Both the position numbers and the translations under genes were made by a program. Positions 25,701 through 38,969 of a DNA stretch of 64,000 bases are shown here, one piece after another. The DNA is taken from positions 9,308,772 to 9,372,771 of the forward strand of contig CM119265.1 in the NCBI GenBank assembly GCA_051294375.1. Direction: 5' to 3'. The number at the start of each line of letters is the position of its first letter. Position 1 is the first letter of the stretch. The notes below the pieces were generated by a model. The model was not told where the DNA came from. It did not search any database and worked only from the letters and a program-made list of their open reading frames with translations. Source of the DNA: Paraspadella gotoi (taxonomy: Eukaryota; Chaetognatha).

Positions 25701-26870
25701 TTTTTAAATTTTCGAAAAGCGAAAAAAGCTGTTGAACGGGTGATAATATTGGTGTATGGAATTAAAAAAAAGGTATTAGAGAGAGAGAGGAGGACCGAGA
25801 TAGGAAATGAACAAAATGAACAATTTAATAGATTTAGATTATTAGTTGTATAACTAATTATGTAATGATATGAAGTAAATAGTGGATTCGAAAGAGATAT
25901 TATAAATTTGGAAGAAGACAATTACTGTAGATCAGATGAGAGAAGAGTATTACATAGTCAGATATTTTTGCAAAAATTTAGAAGAATAGTTGGAGACACA
26001 TAGGCTGGTTGATCTGAATGGGTGCCAAAAGCTTGCTTTGGAGTCGAAAAAGGTACTAACGGAAGAATGATGGAGATGTATGTAGTAAAAGAAGGAGTGT
26101 GGAAAATTAAAAATATAATTGTTCATGACAAGATTGGAAGACACAACCAATGTCAAAAGATATATCCATTGATTCGAATAGATAAGCTATCTTGCCCGAC
26201 CGACCGGCTGCATATAGGGACACGCAATGGTGGTTTAAGGCGCTATCGAATCACATTACAAACATTCAACCAAGACTCACGTCTTTATTTAAACTTGATA
26301 TAAAATTTTACGCGACATTTCAAATTATTTGGCTTTTCGGTCAAGTGAAGAAAAACCCATTGCAAAATTGTGATGGCTTTTTAAGAAGATTAAGGAAAAA
26401 CGTCGTAATCGGTAATCGCAAATTAACCAGTCTTCGAAAAGGCAAATTTCATGCCGAAATGGCAAAAAATGGGGAAAAAAAAGACGAAAAACAAGGTTTG
26501 TGTCGCTTGATGTTCACAATTCCAAGTTCTTGTCGATATTCGACTCCCCCTTCCCTTCCCTTCCTCACCCACTCTCCCCCCAGCAAATAAAAATGAGCGA
26601 ACTGGCCAGAACAAGAAAAAGAGGGCCTGTCCGGAGACCACAAGCACGCGCCCCCTCGGCTTCGCCTTCGTCCTCGTCGGGGTCGAGCGGCGGTCGTCCC
26701 CAATCGGGGATTATGTCTTAACCCGCGCCTGTTCCCATTCGAATGACGAACAGAGGGAACTTAGATTTTGTCAGCCGACAGAGTTTGATGAACGGGGAAG
26801 GGGCGGAAAGAAATTGAAGGTGAAAAGGTGGGAACTGGGGGGATGGAATGGTGGAAAGGTTAAAGGTTGG
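21107..26870 (-). repeat. Right arm of the palindrome, indel-rich
   Basis: Inverted copy of the left arm with many scattered single-base insertions and deletions, the error style of uncorrected long reads. It is longer than the left arm because it carries sequence where the left arm has N runs: about 23,260-24,390 corresponds to the 901-N gap at 18,425-19,325. No gene is supported. Short frames inside are noise. Confidence 0.85.
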
Positions 26871-27344
26871 GTTTTTTTTTTCCGATTCGTCATTTTAAGT
26901 TTTAGTCTTTTTTTAAAGGTTAATGTCGGAGATTTTTACTTGAGAGAAATATTTGGTTTATTCATATTTAATTTCAATTTATTTACGTCGAAAAAAAATA
27001 GACAAAAAGAAGGAGAAGAAAAGCAGATGGGAAAGAAATAAAAGATAGAACGAGAAAAATAAAGATAGATGGAAAAAAAAAGAGAGATTCGATTTAAGAA
27101 AGAAGGTTGGAAAGAGAGNNNNNNNNNNNNNNNNNNNNNNNNNNNNNNNNNNNNNNNNNNNNNNNNNNNNNNNNNNNNNNNNNNNNNNNNNNNNNNNNNN
27201 NNNNNNNNNNNNNNNNNNNNNNNNNNNNNNNNNNNNNNNNNNNNNNNNNNNNNNNNNNNNNNNNNNNNNNNNNNNNNNNNNNNNNNNNNNNNNNNNNNNN
27301 NNNNNNNNNNNNNNNNNNNNNNNNNNNNNNNNNNNNNNNNNNNN

Positions 27345-27375
<31 letters not shown>

Positions 27376-30300
27376 AAAACCGACAAGAAAAAGAGAATAC
27401 GTCTCCTCAGGGGTCATGTGACAGAATTGTGAGATATCACGTGAGAGTTCGTCTCGACGTGAAAAAAACGGCGACATGTGAGGATTTTGTCGTCGTCGTC
27501 GTCATCATCATCATCGTCGTCATTGTCATCGTCGTCCTAAGGATGTCGCCCCCTATTGGAGATCGTTGTTTAAAAACGTCGCCCGGGGCCCTAAACCGTC
27601 NNNNNNNNNNNNNNNNNNNNNNNNNNNNNNNNNNNNNNNNNNNNNNNNNNNNNNNNNNNNNNNNNNNNNNNNNNNNNNNNNNNNNNNNNNNNNNNNNNNN
27701 NNNNNNNNNNNNNNNNNNNNNNNNNNNNNNNNNNNNNNNNNNNNNNNNNNNNNNNNNNNNNNNNNNNNNNNNNNNNNNNNNNNNNNNNNNNNNNNNNNNN
27801 NNNNNNNNNNNNNNNNNNNNNNNNNNNNNNNNNNNNNNNNNNNNNNNNNNNNNNNNNNNNNNNGAGAGAGAGAGAGAGAGAACTTCGTGAGAAATTCTGC
27901 ATCAATCAACAACTTGTTTCCCCGGGGGGAATTTTCTTCTCTCCTAATATTTTTTTCTTATTTTTTCCTTTAATTTTTTATTTCTTTTTTAATTCTTTGC
28001 TCTATTTTCCTAAGTTTTTCTTTTCGTTAAGATTCCATCTTTCGTGAGAGATTCTTCGCGGTTTCACGGAACAAAAAATGGAATTTCGACTTTCGTGAAA
28101 TCGACGATCGAGATTCACGCATTAAATTGTGTTTGTTTTCGTTCTTCTCAAAGCTNNNNNNNNNNNNNNNNNNNNNNNNNNNNNNNNNNNNNNNNNNNNN
28201 NNNNNNNNNNNNNNNNNNNNNNNNNNNNNNNNNNNNNNNNNNNNNNNNNNNNNNNNNNNNNNNNNNNNNNNNNNNNNNNNNNNNNNNNNNNNNNNNNNNN
28301 NNNNNNNNNNNNNNNNNNNNNNNNNNNNNNNNNNNNNNNNNNNNNNNNNNNNNNNNNNNNNNNNNNNNNNNNNNNNNNNNNNNNNNNNNNNNNNNNNNNN
28401 NNNNNNNNNNNNNNNNNNNNNNNNNNNNNNNNNNNNNNNNNNNNNNNNNNNNNNNNNNNNNNNNNNNNNNNNNNNNNNNNNNNNNNNNNNNNNNNNNNNN
28501 NNNNNNNNNNNNNNNNNNNNNNNNNNNNNNNNNNNNNNNNNNNNNNNNNNNNNNNNNNNNNNNNNNNNNNNNNNNNNNNNNNNNNNNNNNNNNNNNNNNN
28601 NNNNNNNNNNNNNNNNNNNNNNNNNNNNNNNNNNNNNNNNNNNNNNNNNNNNNNNNNNNNNNNNNNNNNNNNNNNNNNNNNNNNNNNNNNNNNNNNNNNN
28701 NNNNNNNNNNNNNNNNNNNNNNNNNNNNNNNNNNNNNNNNNNNNNNNNNNNNNNNNNNNNNNNNNNNNNNNNNNNNNNNNNNNNNNNNNNNNNNNNNNNN
28801 NNNNNNNNNNNNNNNNNNNNNNNNNNNNNNNNNNNNNNNNNNNNNNNNNNNNNNNNNNNNNNNNNNNNNNNNNNNNNNNNNNNNNNNNNNNNNNNNNNNN
28901 NNNNNNNNNNNNNNNNNNNNNNNNNNNNNNNNNNNNNNNNNNNNNNNNNNNNNNNNNNNNNNNNNNNNNNNNNNNNNNNNNNNNNNNNNNNNNNNNNNNN
29001 NNNNNNNNNNNNNNNNNNNNNNNNNNNNNNNNNNNNNNNNNNNNNNNNNNNNNNNNNNNNNNNNNNNNNNNNNNNNNNNNNNATGACAAAAAGCGAAACC
29101 AAAACATTTTTTTTCTCTTTTGAGTCGAAAAACAAGAATTTGTTTTGTTCTTGAAATTTTAGAGAGACTGAAAATCACGTGACGACGACGACGACGACGA
29201 CGACGACAGCGAAGTGAAAAACGGAAGTCATAGACGAAGAAGGTACAAAGAGTTTTAAAAACATCCAGGTGGAGAAAAGGGGAAGTTGGGAGATTATATA
29301 AAAAATTTAATTTAAAATAATCAGCTTGCTTTCAAGATTAAACTTTAATTTTACGAAAAAAAAATTTTCTTTAACGATCTGATAATACGAAAATATATAT
29401 TGTAAAGGAAATATGAAATTTAGCAAGGCGACTAGGATATATATATCTTTTCCAAATTTTTTAATCAATGTTGAAACGACTGTTGGTTGTGGAAAAATAG
29501 GTACTATAATAGAATAAGTATAAATAAGTAGTAAATAAGTAGTAATATAATAAGTATAAAAGAAAAGGGGGGCAGGCAGTTCTGAGCGCTGGCTTCTAGG
29601 AGTGGCATCTCGGTATGGCAACTGGTAAAAGTCAAAACAATTTTCCTTCCTTCCTAGGATGATAGCTGATTGCTCAGGGTCAGACTTGGCCAAAAATACT
29701 TTGCTAATCTCTACCCTCGGACAGCCAGGTCCGCGGGTTCGAGGCGGCGAATTCAATTTTTATTTTCTAAGGAAACCGCAACAATAAACAGACGGACGGA
29801 GAAAGAGATGGACTGGATTCTTTTTCGTGAACTGATCACAAAACGAAAACTGTTTTTTCATTTATCTTGACTGCAGCACCAGTTACAACAACGACAACGA
29901 CGACGACGACAACAACGCGGGGGCGTAGACGGTTATTATCTAGGGCCCGACTTCGACCAGGAATGTCGAGCGCAGCCATCTTCGGTGGATAATTTAGTGC
30001 GGGGAACCGATTCGAGTAACTAGAGGATAGAGGGAGTAGATGTTACGAAGGGGGGATGTTTTGTGTTGAGAGAATTGGAGAGATGCTGAGTTTGGGATGG
30101 TGAATGGATTATTGAAAAAAGGGGCGAAGGGGAATCGGGGTATGTCCTCGAAGATTTTAGTCAAGTAATTTAAGCAATTTAATTTGAACAAATTTATTTA
30201 GTAAAATTAATGAAAAAATGAGGAGCGAATGAAATATGATTGAAAAAAATAAATACATATAAAATATTCAGCAATTCTATTCTTATCTCTAGAAGACAAA

Positions 30301-30728
30301 ACTAACCAGAAATTGGGTAAATACTCTTTGCCTTAAAGGATTAAAAATTTGATATTAAAAGAAAATAAAAGTAAAATAAAAATTTTAACATTTTAACATC
30401 TCAAAATCTTTAAAATCTCAAAAAAAAAAAAGCGACACAAGTATCTTTTTCCATTTTCATACAATCTAAACCACGGACTAATAAATTTAATTACTAAGTC
30501 TAAAGAAATAAAAAAAAAGTACAGGATTTCCGATGCCGTCTAATTTATTTTTTCGTCGTCTTTGCGGTGACAAAACCGTTGATTATGTTTTTATCTCTCT
30601 GACTGAAAATTCATTCGTCTTCAGAAATCCGACGAGTTTTGGTTTTCGGTTAGATCGCTTCCTGCGAGACAGAGAGAGAGAGAGAGAGAGAGAGATGAAG
30701 AGAGGAGAGAGAGAGAAGAGAGAGAGAC

Positions 30729-30765
<37 letters not shown>

Positions 30766-30882
30766 ATCAAAAGTAATTAAAGAATTATAATAACGAGGTT
30801 GGAGTGTTCCGCTTCTAATCTCCGACGCGACTTTCCCGCGTTGTAACGGGTGACGTCTCCTTGTAACAAAGTAGAAGAGAGA

Positions 30883-30921
<39 letters not shown>

Positions 30922-31818
30922 CTTGCTCCATCGACTAGCCCAATAACTTAGCCCCGAGACGGAGCTCCTTTGAAACGAGTTTGAGATTCGGAAAGTAAAA
31001 AGCGGGAGACATAGATTTCCGTTAATTCTATTTAAATAATGTTTGTTTATTCATAGATCAATGTTCAATATTATTTTTTAGTAATCCTTTGAATAACCCC
31101 ATGTTTCTTTTCACGTTAAATTTCCTAGTAAGTATTTACTAATCTTAACAACCTTTTCCTGGATCTATTTTAGGTATAAAATTCATGCATTGCAAAATCT
31201 AGGATTAAAACCGATGAGTAGACGATGAATAATTCTTTTCCGTTCTGTATTCAATAGAAGAGATTAAGCTCAAGATTAAGCTCGAGATTTTCTCCCATTT
31301 TTGCGTCGCACCTGGAAAAATCCCCGATTTTTCCTTCATTTCTTTTTCTTTTCTTTTTCTTCCTTTTTTTTATAAACTTTTTCCTCTCAAATTTTCTTTC
31401 TTTTTTTTAAATTTTGTCGTTTTCTGTTTTCTCCTCAGATTAGATTTCGACTTCGAAGATAAAAGGAAAGAAATAATCGCAATCGAGTCGACGGTGCATC
31501 ATTAGCCAACCACAAATTCGAATTGATTCGATTCGATACGATTTGATTGGTTAATTTATTGGGCTAACAGAGGAGCTTTAAGAATTTTCTTTTTCTTTTG
31601 ATCGTTTACGAGGAATCTTATAGAATAATACTTCATTCCTTTGTTTATTAAGCAAACTTATTCTTATATTTGTTGTTCATATCAGTTCATTTTAATTCAT
31701 CTTTCAATCCAATTTCTTTCGACATTAAAAAAGTTCGACATTAAATTCATTCACTCGATACTTCCCCCCCTCCCCGTTTATCGTTCAATCGTAAGTTCCG
31801 CTTCTCGCTTTGGTCTTC

Positions 31819-31851
<33 letters not shown>

Positions 31852-32366
31852 AATGACCGAGCCATCGAAATTGTTCTCTTCGTTCTATCGTGATTAATTC
31901 ATATAAATATATATATACTAGCGGTTTTTCGAATTTTTTACCAATTAAAATATTTCATATTAACTATTTAAAGTTTAAGGCGAACATCGTTTCCATTTAA
32001 AAAAATTTTGACCGAACTCCGAACCAGGCGCGAACCCGAAAAATTTCTAACCACGACTTTGACGATTTACAAGTGAAACTAAAAGTCTCTGTGCCGGTGG
32101 CGTCTTCGTTCTCGAAAACGCTCTCGATGTCGTCTTCGTCTTCGTCTTAGTCGTCTTTCTCTTATTCTTCGTCTTCGTCTTCGTCGTCTTTCTCTTATTC
32201 TTCGTCTTCGTCGCCGACAATTTAGCTCCGCCGCCGATAAGCGGCGTCGTCGTCGTCGTCGTCGTCGTCGTCGGCTTACTGTCCCGAAATCTTCCAAATA
32301 ATCTTACCAAACACTTATCTCCCAGATTATTTCCCACTGTTATTTCGGTATATATCTTCTCCATTA

Positions 32367-32450
<84 letters not shown>

Positions 32451-32525
32451 TTCTTTCTTCCCTCGGTTTTCTCTCAAGTGACGATCTTTCCAGTGTAACT
32501 GGACCCGCTGGCCCCCGCAGGCGGT

Positions 32526-32583
<58 letters not shown>

Positions 32584-32820
32584 GTCATCCTGGAACCTAG
32601 ATCTAGCTTTTTTTTTCTCCCTCGGCATGTGAAAAAAAAACCAGTTTTAGCCACTGTTTCACTCTACTCCTCACACAAGATGAAACACTAGAAGTATGAG
32701 AGAGAGAGAGAGAAGAGACAGAGAGAGAGAGAGATATAATATTTTTCCCTTCTTTTTCTCACTCGTACTGAGGGAAAATTTGGCAAGGAACTCCCGCGTC
32801 CTCAACGCGAAATCTTTCCA
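26871..32820. other. Gene-poor, gapped interval
   Basis: No gene supported. Holds N gaps, (GA)n runs at 30,670-30,765 and 30,873-30,918, (GTC)n at 29,184-29,208 and 31,820-31,851, and an imperfect CTTCGTCTT-type minisatellite at about 32,120-32,215. 26,870-27,060 resembles 21,490-21,700, and 27,885-28,155 resembles 25,275-25,700, both in direct orientation. A GGGTTCGAGGC sequence at about 29,735 resembles a B-box but has no tRNA around it. Confidence 0.5.
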
Positions 32821-32836
32821 GGTGTGGGGACAGAGG

Positions 32837-32838
<2 letters not shown>

Positions 32839-32909
<71 letters not shown>
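32839..32909. repeat. (CT)n microsatellite
   Basis: Pure CT tract that marks the left end of the first copy of the 1.4-kb unit. Confidence 0.9.
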
Positions 32910-32913
<4 letters not shown>

Positions 32914-33844
32914 ATCTACCGCGAAAGAAAAAAGCCCCTTTTGTATCCAGTGTCCGTTCGAGGGGAAAGTGTCCTTCGGTTTCAGTTCAGGAACCGTTTA
33001 TTACTGACCCGAAAGTGGTTTTTAAAGGGGCGGCTTTGCGGGGAGGAGGATGAGGAAGAGGAAGAGGAGAGATCAAAATCAGTACAAAGTGTCAGCCTCA
33101 TTGTTTCTTTTCATTCATACTTTTCCCGATGGACGCGCGATTGTTAGTCTACACACATGAAGAAAGTACAATAGTTTAATAGTTAATAGTTATACAGTGT
33201 GTGTGCGGAATTGTGTTATTAAATATTTATTATATTATTATATATTTAAATTTTATTATTTGAAGTTGGAGCGATTGAATCATTAACCAGAACAAAATGG
33301 TTGCTATTTATTCGATAAATTATCATTAAATCAATTAAAAAAGTAATATGAACAAGGTAATAAATAATTTTTAAAATAATGATTACTGCATAAAAAAGTT
33401 CTGGAGCTAAAAATATGAGTAGTTTCTTACTGTCCGTGCATCTAAAGAAAAGATTTAAAACATTTTTTAACAATATTATAAAAAATATTTGATAAATAAT
33501 AAAAAAATATATCACTTAAAAATAACTGAAAAAATATTGTTACCAATTTCTTTACGTAAATAACTACAAAGTTTGCTTTGTTCAATTTTTAAAATTTTAG
33601 GTTCCTAAAAATGGTCCTATACTTGTGCGCATTATTCATTATAATGAATGAAATTTTTCGATCTGGTATAGGAGCAGTAAGCTTTTCTTAACAGACAGAC
33701 ACACTGTACCTATTTATTGAGGAAAGAAAAGAAGAAAGGGAACGTTCGGGTTAAACATCTAAATTCGCCGCATGCATATTCAACGAACGCGGAAATCAAC
33801 GGCAGGCGTGTATGAATAAATAAAATCGCGCTACAATCAGAGAG

Positions 33845-33907
<63 letters not shown>

Positions 33908-34160
33908 AGAGAGAGAGAAGAAGAAGAGAAAAGAAGAATGACGACAGTACAAAATGAATATTAAGCGAACGCGTTCGACACAACGAAACCCAAAAATCCC
34001 ACGAAATTTTTTCGACCTAAAACGAAAAGCGCGAAGGAGAGAGAATAAAGGAATTTGAGAAAAATTTCGTAAATTCTTTAATAAGTTTCAGCCCCGGTCG
34101 GAAGGTCCGCTTTGGACCAACACAAAAAATGTTATTTACAATTTTAGAAAAGAAAAAAAA

Positions 34161-34206
<46 letters not shown>

Positions 34207-34342
34207 CCTCTCGATTTTAAAAAAAAATAATTTCAAAGGCCCCGATCGAGCTTAAAAAACCGGGGCACGTTAGTGATTATTGTGTTTTTTTAATCCGATA
34301 TTCCGCTAATCATAATTAACAGAAAAGCCCCATCTCTCTCTT
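32840..34342 (+). repeat. 1.4-kb tandem unit, copy 1
   Basis: Starts in a CT tract, continues with CTATCTACCGCGAAAG, a GGAGGAGGATGAGGAAGAGG block and a long AT-rich middle. It then has a GA tract with TGACGACAGTACAAAATG and a right end at CTAATCATAATTAACAG. Copies 2-4 follow the same order. No coding potential beyond CT-repeat frames. Confidence 0.85.
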
Positions 34343-34367
34343 NNNNNNNNNNNNNNNNNNNNNNNNN

Positions 34368-34398
34368 TTCGTTGTGTTGTTGAGAGAGATTCTTCTCT

Positions 34399-34448
<50 letters not shown>

Positions 34449-35405
34449 TCTCTCTCTCTCTCTCTCTCCTATCTACCGCGAAAGAAAAAAGCCCCTTTGC
34501 TTATTGTTCCAGTGTCCTAGTCGAGGGGAAAAGTGTCCTTTCGGTTTCAGTCAGGAACGTTTATACTGACCCGAAAGGTGGTTTTTAAAGGGGCGGCTTG
34601 CGGGGGAGGAGGATGAGGAAGAGGAAGAGGAGAGATCAAATCCGTACAAAAGTGTCAGCCTCATTGTTTCTTTTACATTCATACTTTTCCCGATGGACGC
34701 GTGATTGTTAGTCTACACACATGAAGAGAAAGTACAATAGTTTAATAGTTAATAGTTATACAGATGTGTGTGCGGAAGGTGTTATTAAATATTTATTTAT
34801 TTTATTATATATTTAAATTTTATTATTTGAAGTTGTTAAGCGATTGAATCATTAACCAGAACAAAAATGGTTGCTATTTATATCGATAAATTATCATTAA
34901 ATCAATTAAAAAAGTAATATGAACAAGTAAGTAAATAATTTAAAAAAATGATTACTGCATAATAAAAGTTCTGGAGCTAAAAATATGGAGTAGTTTCTTT
35001 ACTGTCCTGCATCTAAAGAAAAGATTTAAAACATTTTTTAATCAATATTTATAAAAAATATTTGATAAATAATAAAAAATATATCACTTAAAAATAACTG
35101 AAAAAATATTGTTACCAATTTCTTTACGTAATAACTACTTCAATTTTGTAAAATTTTAGGTATCCTATAAATCTATATGTGCGCCATATTCATTATAATG
35201 AATGAAATTTTTCGATCTGGTATAGGAGCAGTAAGCTTTTCTTAACAGACAGACACACTGTACCTATTTATTGAGGAAAGAAAAGAAGAAAGGGAACGTT
35301 CGGGGTTAACATCTAAATTCGCCGCATGCATATTCAACGAACGCGGAAATCAACGCAGGCGTGTATGAATAAATAAAATCGCGCTACAATCAGAGAGAGA
35401 GAGAG
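34368..35405 (+). repeat. 1.4-kb tandem unit, copy 2 (3' truncated at a gap)
   Basis: Begins TTCGTTGTGTTGTTGAGAG directly after a 25-N gap and ends inside the GA tract at another 25-N gap. It is closest to copy 1 in the AT-rich middle but carries scattered indels. Confidence 0.85.
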
Positions 35406-35430
35406 NNNNNNNNNNNNNNNNNNNNNNNNN

Positions 35431-36464
35431 TTCGTTGTGTTGTTGAGAGAGATTCTTCTCTCTCTCTCTCTCTCTCTCTCCCTCTCTCTCTCTCTCTCTT
35501 TCCTCTCTTCTCTCTCTCTCTCTCTCTCCTCTCTACCGCGAAAGAAAAAAGCCCCTTTCTTATTGTTCCAGTGTCTAGGGCGAGGGGAAAAGTGTCCTTT
35601 CGGTTTCGTCAGGAACGTTTATACTGACCCGAAAGGTGGCGTTTTTAAAGGCGGCTTCGGGGGAGGAGGATGAGGAAGAGGAAGAGGAGAGCATTCCAAT
35701 TCCGTACAAAAGTGTCAGCCTCATTGTTTCTTTACATTCATACTTTTCCGAGGACGCGTGTGCAATTGTTAGTTACACACATGGAGAAAGTACAATAGTT
35801 TAATAGTTAATAGTGTATACAGATGTGTGTGCGAACGGTGTTATTAAATATTATTTATTTTATTATATATTTAAATTTTATTATTTGAAGTTGTTAAGCG
35901 ATTGAATCATTAAGCCAGAACAAAAATGTGCTAATTTAATCGCATAAATTATCATTAAATCAAGTAAAAAAGTTAAATATGAACCAAGTTAAGCTAAATA
36001 ATTTAAAAAATATGATTACTGCATAATAAAAGTTCTGGAGCCTAAAGAATGATGGAGTAGTTTCTTTACTGTTCCTGCCATCTAAAGAAAGATTTTAAAA
36101 ACATTTTTAATCAATATTTATAAAAAAATATTTGATAGTAATAAAAAATATATCACTTAAAATAACTGAAAAATACTTGTTACCAATTTCTTTACGTAAT
36201 AACTACTAATTTTGTAAAATTTCTAGGTATCCTATATCCTATGATGTGCGCCATATTCAATTATAATGAATGAAATTTTTCGATCTGGTAATTAGGAGCA
36301 GTAAGCTTTTCTTAACAGACAGGACACACTGTACCTTATTTATTGAGGAAAGAAAAGGAGGAAGGGAACATTCGGGGTAACATCTAAATTCGCCGATGCA
36401 TATTCAACGAACGCGGAAATCAACGCAGGCGTGTATGAATAAATAAAATCGCGCTACAATCAGA

Positions 36465-36524
<60 letters not shown>

Positions 36525-36803
36525 ACAGTACAAAAATGAATATTTATTAATATTCATTTTTGTACATGTCGTCATTCTCCTTCTCTTCTTATAAGGGCGA
36601 ACGCGTTCGACACAACGAAACCCAAAAATCCCACGAAATTTTTTTTCGACCTAAAAACGAAAATGCGCAGAAGGAGAGAGAATAAAGGAATTTGAGAAAA
36701 ATTCGTAAATTCTTTAATAAGTTTCAGCCCCGGTCGGAAGGTCCGCTTTGGACCAACACAAAAAATGTTATTTACAATTTTAGAAAGAAAAAAAAATTAT
36801 CTC
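35431..36803 (+). repeat. 1.4-kb tandem unit, copy 3
   Basis: Begins with the same TTCGTTGTGTTG start after a 25-N gap. It appears identical to copy 4 at an offset of 1,398 bp up to about 36,640, including the microsatellite lengths. It contains the 38-bp hairpin at 36,528. Confidence 0.9.
36528..36565. repeat. Perfect hairpin, 17-bp arms, 4-base loop
   Basis: The arm GTACAAAAATGAATATT is followed by TATT and its exact reverse complement. Imperfect pairing extends outward (GAGAATGA against TCATTCTC). Copy 1 of the unit has only one arm here. Confidence 0.9.
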
Positions 36804-36828
36804 NNNNNNNNNNNNNNNNNNNNNNNNN

Positions 36829-37862
36829 TTCGTTGTGTTGTTGAGAGAGATTCTTCTCTCTCTCTCTCTCTCTCTCTCCCTCTCTCTCTCTCTCTCTTTC
36901 CTCTCTTCTCTCTCTCTCTCTCTCTCCTCTCTACCGCGAAAGAAAAAAGCCCCTTTCTTATTGTTCCAGTGTCTAGGGCGAGGGGAAAAGTGTCCTTTCG
37001 GTTTCGTCAGGAACGTTTATACTGACCCGAAAGGTGGCGTTTTTAAAGGCGGCTTCGGGGGAGGAGGATGAGGAAGAGGAAGAGGAGAGCATTCCAATTC
37101 CGTACAAAAGTGTCAGCCTCATTGTTTCTTTACATTCATACTTTTCCGAGGACGCGTGTGCAATTGTTAGTTACACACATGGAGAAAGTACAATAGTTTA
37201 ATAGTTAATAGTGTATACAGATGTGTGTGCGAACGGTGTTATTAAATATTATTTATTTTATTATATATTTAAATTTTATTATTTGAAGTTGTTAAGCGAT
37301 TGAATCATTAAGCCAGAACAAAAATGTGCTAATTTAATCGCATAAATTATCATTAAATCAAGTAAAAAAGTTAAATATGAACCAAGTTAAGCTAAATAAT
37401 TTAAAAAATATGATTACTGCATAATAAAAGTTCTGGAGCCTAAAGAATGATGGAGTAGTTTCTTTACTGTTCCTGCCATCTAAAGAAAGATTTTAAAAAC
37501 ATTTTTAATCAATATTTATAAAAAAATATTTGATAGTAATAAAAAATATATCACTTAAAATAACTGAAAAATACTTGTTACCAATTTCTTTACGTAATAA
37601 CTACTAATTTTGTAAAATTTCTAGGTATCCTATATCCTATGATGTGCGCCATATTCAATTATAATGAATGAAATTTTTCGATCTGGTAATTAGGAGCAGT
37701 AAGCTTTTCTTAACAGACAGGACACACTGTACCTTATTTATTGAGGAAAGAAAAGGAGGAAGGGAACATTCGGGGTAACATCTAAATTCGCCGATGCATA
37801 TTCAACGAACGCGGAAATCAACGCAGGCGTGTATGAATAAATAAAATCGCGCTACAATCAGA

Positions 37863-37922
<60 letters not shown>

Positions 37923-38384
37923 ACAGTACAAAAATGAATATTTATTAATATTCATTTTTGTACATGTCGTCATTCTCCTTCTCTTCTTATAAGGGCGAAC
38001 GCGTTCGACACAACGAAACCCAAAAATCCCACGAAATTTTTTTTCGACCTAAAACGGAAAGGCGCAGAAGGAGAGAGAATAAGAATTTGAGAAAAAATTC
38101 TGTAAATTCTTTCATTAAGTTTCAGCCCGGTCGGAAGTTCCGCTTTGGAACCAACACAAAAAATAGTTATTTACAAATTTTAGAAGAAAAAAAAAATTAT
38201 CTCTCTCTCTCTCAATCATCATCTCTCTCTCTCTGCTCTCTCCCTCTTCCTTCTCGATTTTAAAAAAAAGTAATTCAAAGCCCGCATCGAGGGCTTTAAA
38301 AAACCGGGGGGCGAACCGTAGTGATTATTGTGCATTTTTTTTAATCCGATATTCCGCTAATCATAATTAACAGAAAAGCCCCCT
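36829..38384 (+). repeat. 1.4-kb tandem unit, copy 4
   Basis: Appears identical to copy 3 until about 38,040, then diverges and runs without a gap into unique sequence after CTAATCATAATTAACAG. Only this copy joins the right flank. Confidence 0.9.
37926..37963. repeat. Perfect hairpin, second copy
   Basis: Same 38-bp inverted repeat as at 36,528, in unit copy 4. Confidence 0.9.
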
Positions 38385-38782
38385 GACTGAAATGAAACGA
38401 ATTGAACATCTATTGTTTTGAATTTAGAACGAATGAAAATGTTTCTCCTTTTTCTTGAATGAACTAAAAATTGCCTTCAATTTCAAATACGCGACGAAAA
38501 TAATTTATTAATTTACGCGGTACTCAAAATGATCGTTTTTTTTTTTTTAACGGAAAGGGTGTTTCCATCGATTAGCTAATGGTCCGAATTTAAATATAAG
38601 TTCAAATCAGTTAAAGAGGGGAAAAGAGCACATTTTATCTGAGCGATGATTATCTATGAGAGCAAACATTAAACCACTTAACGCCTTTTTATAAAAGTAA
38701 AGATAAATATAAATGACAGATACTACTCAAAGAAAAAAAAAGCGGCCGAGTATGCGGCTCTAAAATACAGTAACGGGTAACG

Positions 38783-38819
<37 letters not shown>

Positions 38820-38908
38820 CCATCCAGTCCAGAAAGCCGTTCTACTTCTACTTCTAGAATGTAACTCTCCCTTTCTCTCATTTTCTCTCTCTGAGCTTTT
38901 TTCAATCA

Positions 38909-38940
<32 letters not shown>

Positions 38941-38961
38941 TCTCTTTCGGCTACTCTGTTT

Positions 38962-38969
38962 TTCCCACG
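38962..38969 (-). promoter_or_regulatory. Su(H)/CSL site
   Basis: TTCCCACG on + is CGTGGGAA on -, a full match to the Notch effector consensus YGTGRGAA. Confidence 0.4.

Larger units (their letters stand above)
8015..36828. other. Assembly gaps (N runs), listed together
   Basis: N runs occur at 8,015-8,194, 13,927-14,106, 14,610-14,976, 15,837-16,118, 17,078-17,116, 18,083-18,294, 18,425-19,325, 19,812-19,959, 21,082-21,106, 27,119-27,344, 27,601-27,863, 28,156-29,082, 34,343-34,367, 35,406-35,430 and 36,804-36,828. Four are exactly 25 N, a fixed size that indicates a placeholder rather than a measured gap. Most gaps abut GA/CT microsatellites. Confidence 0.99.
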
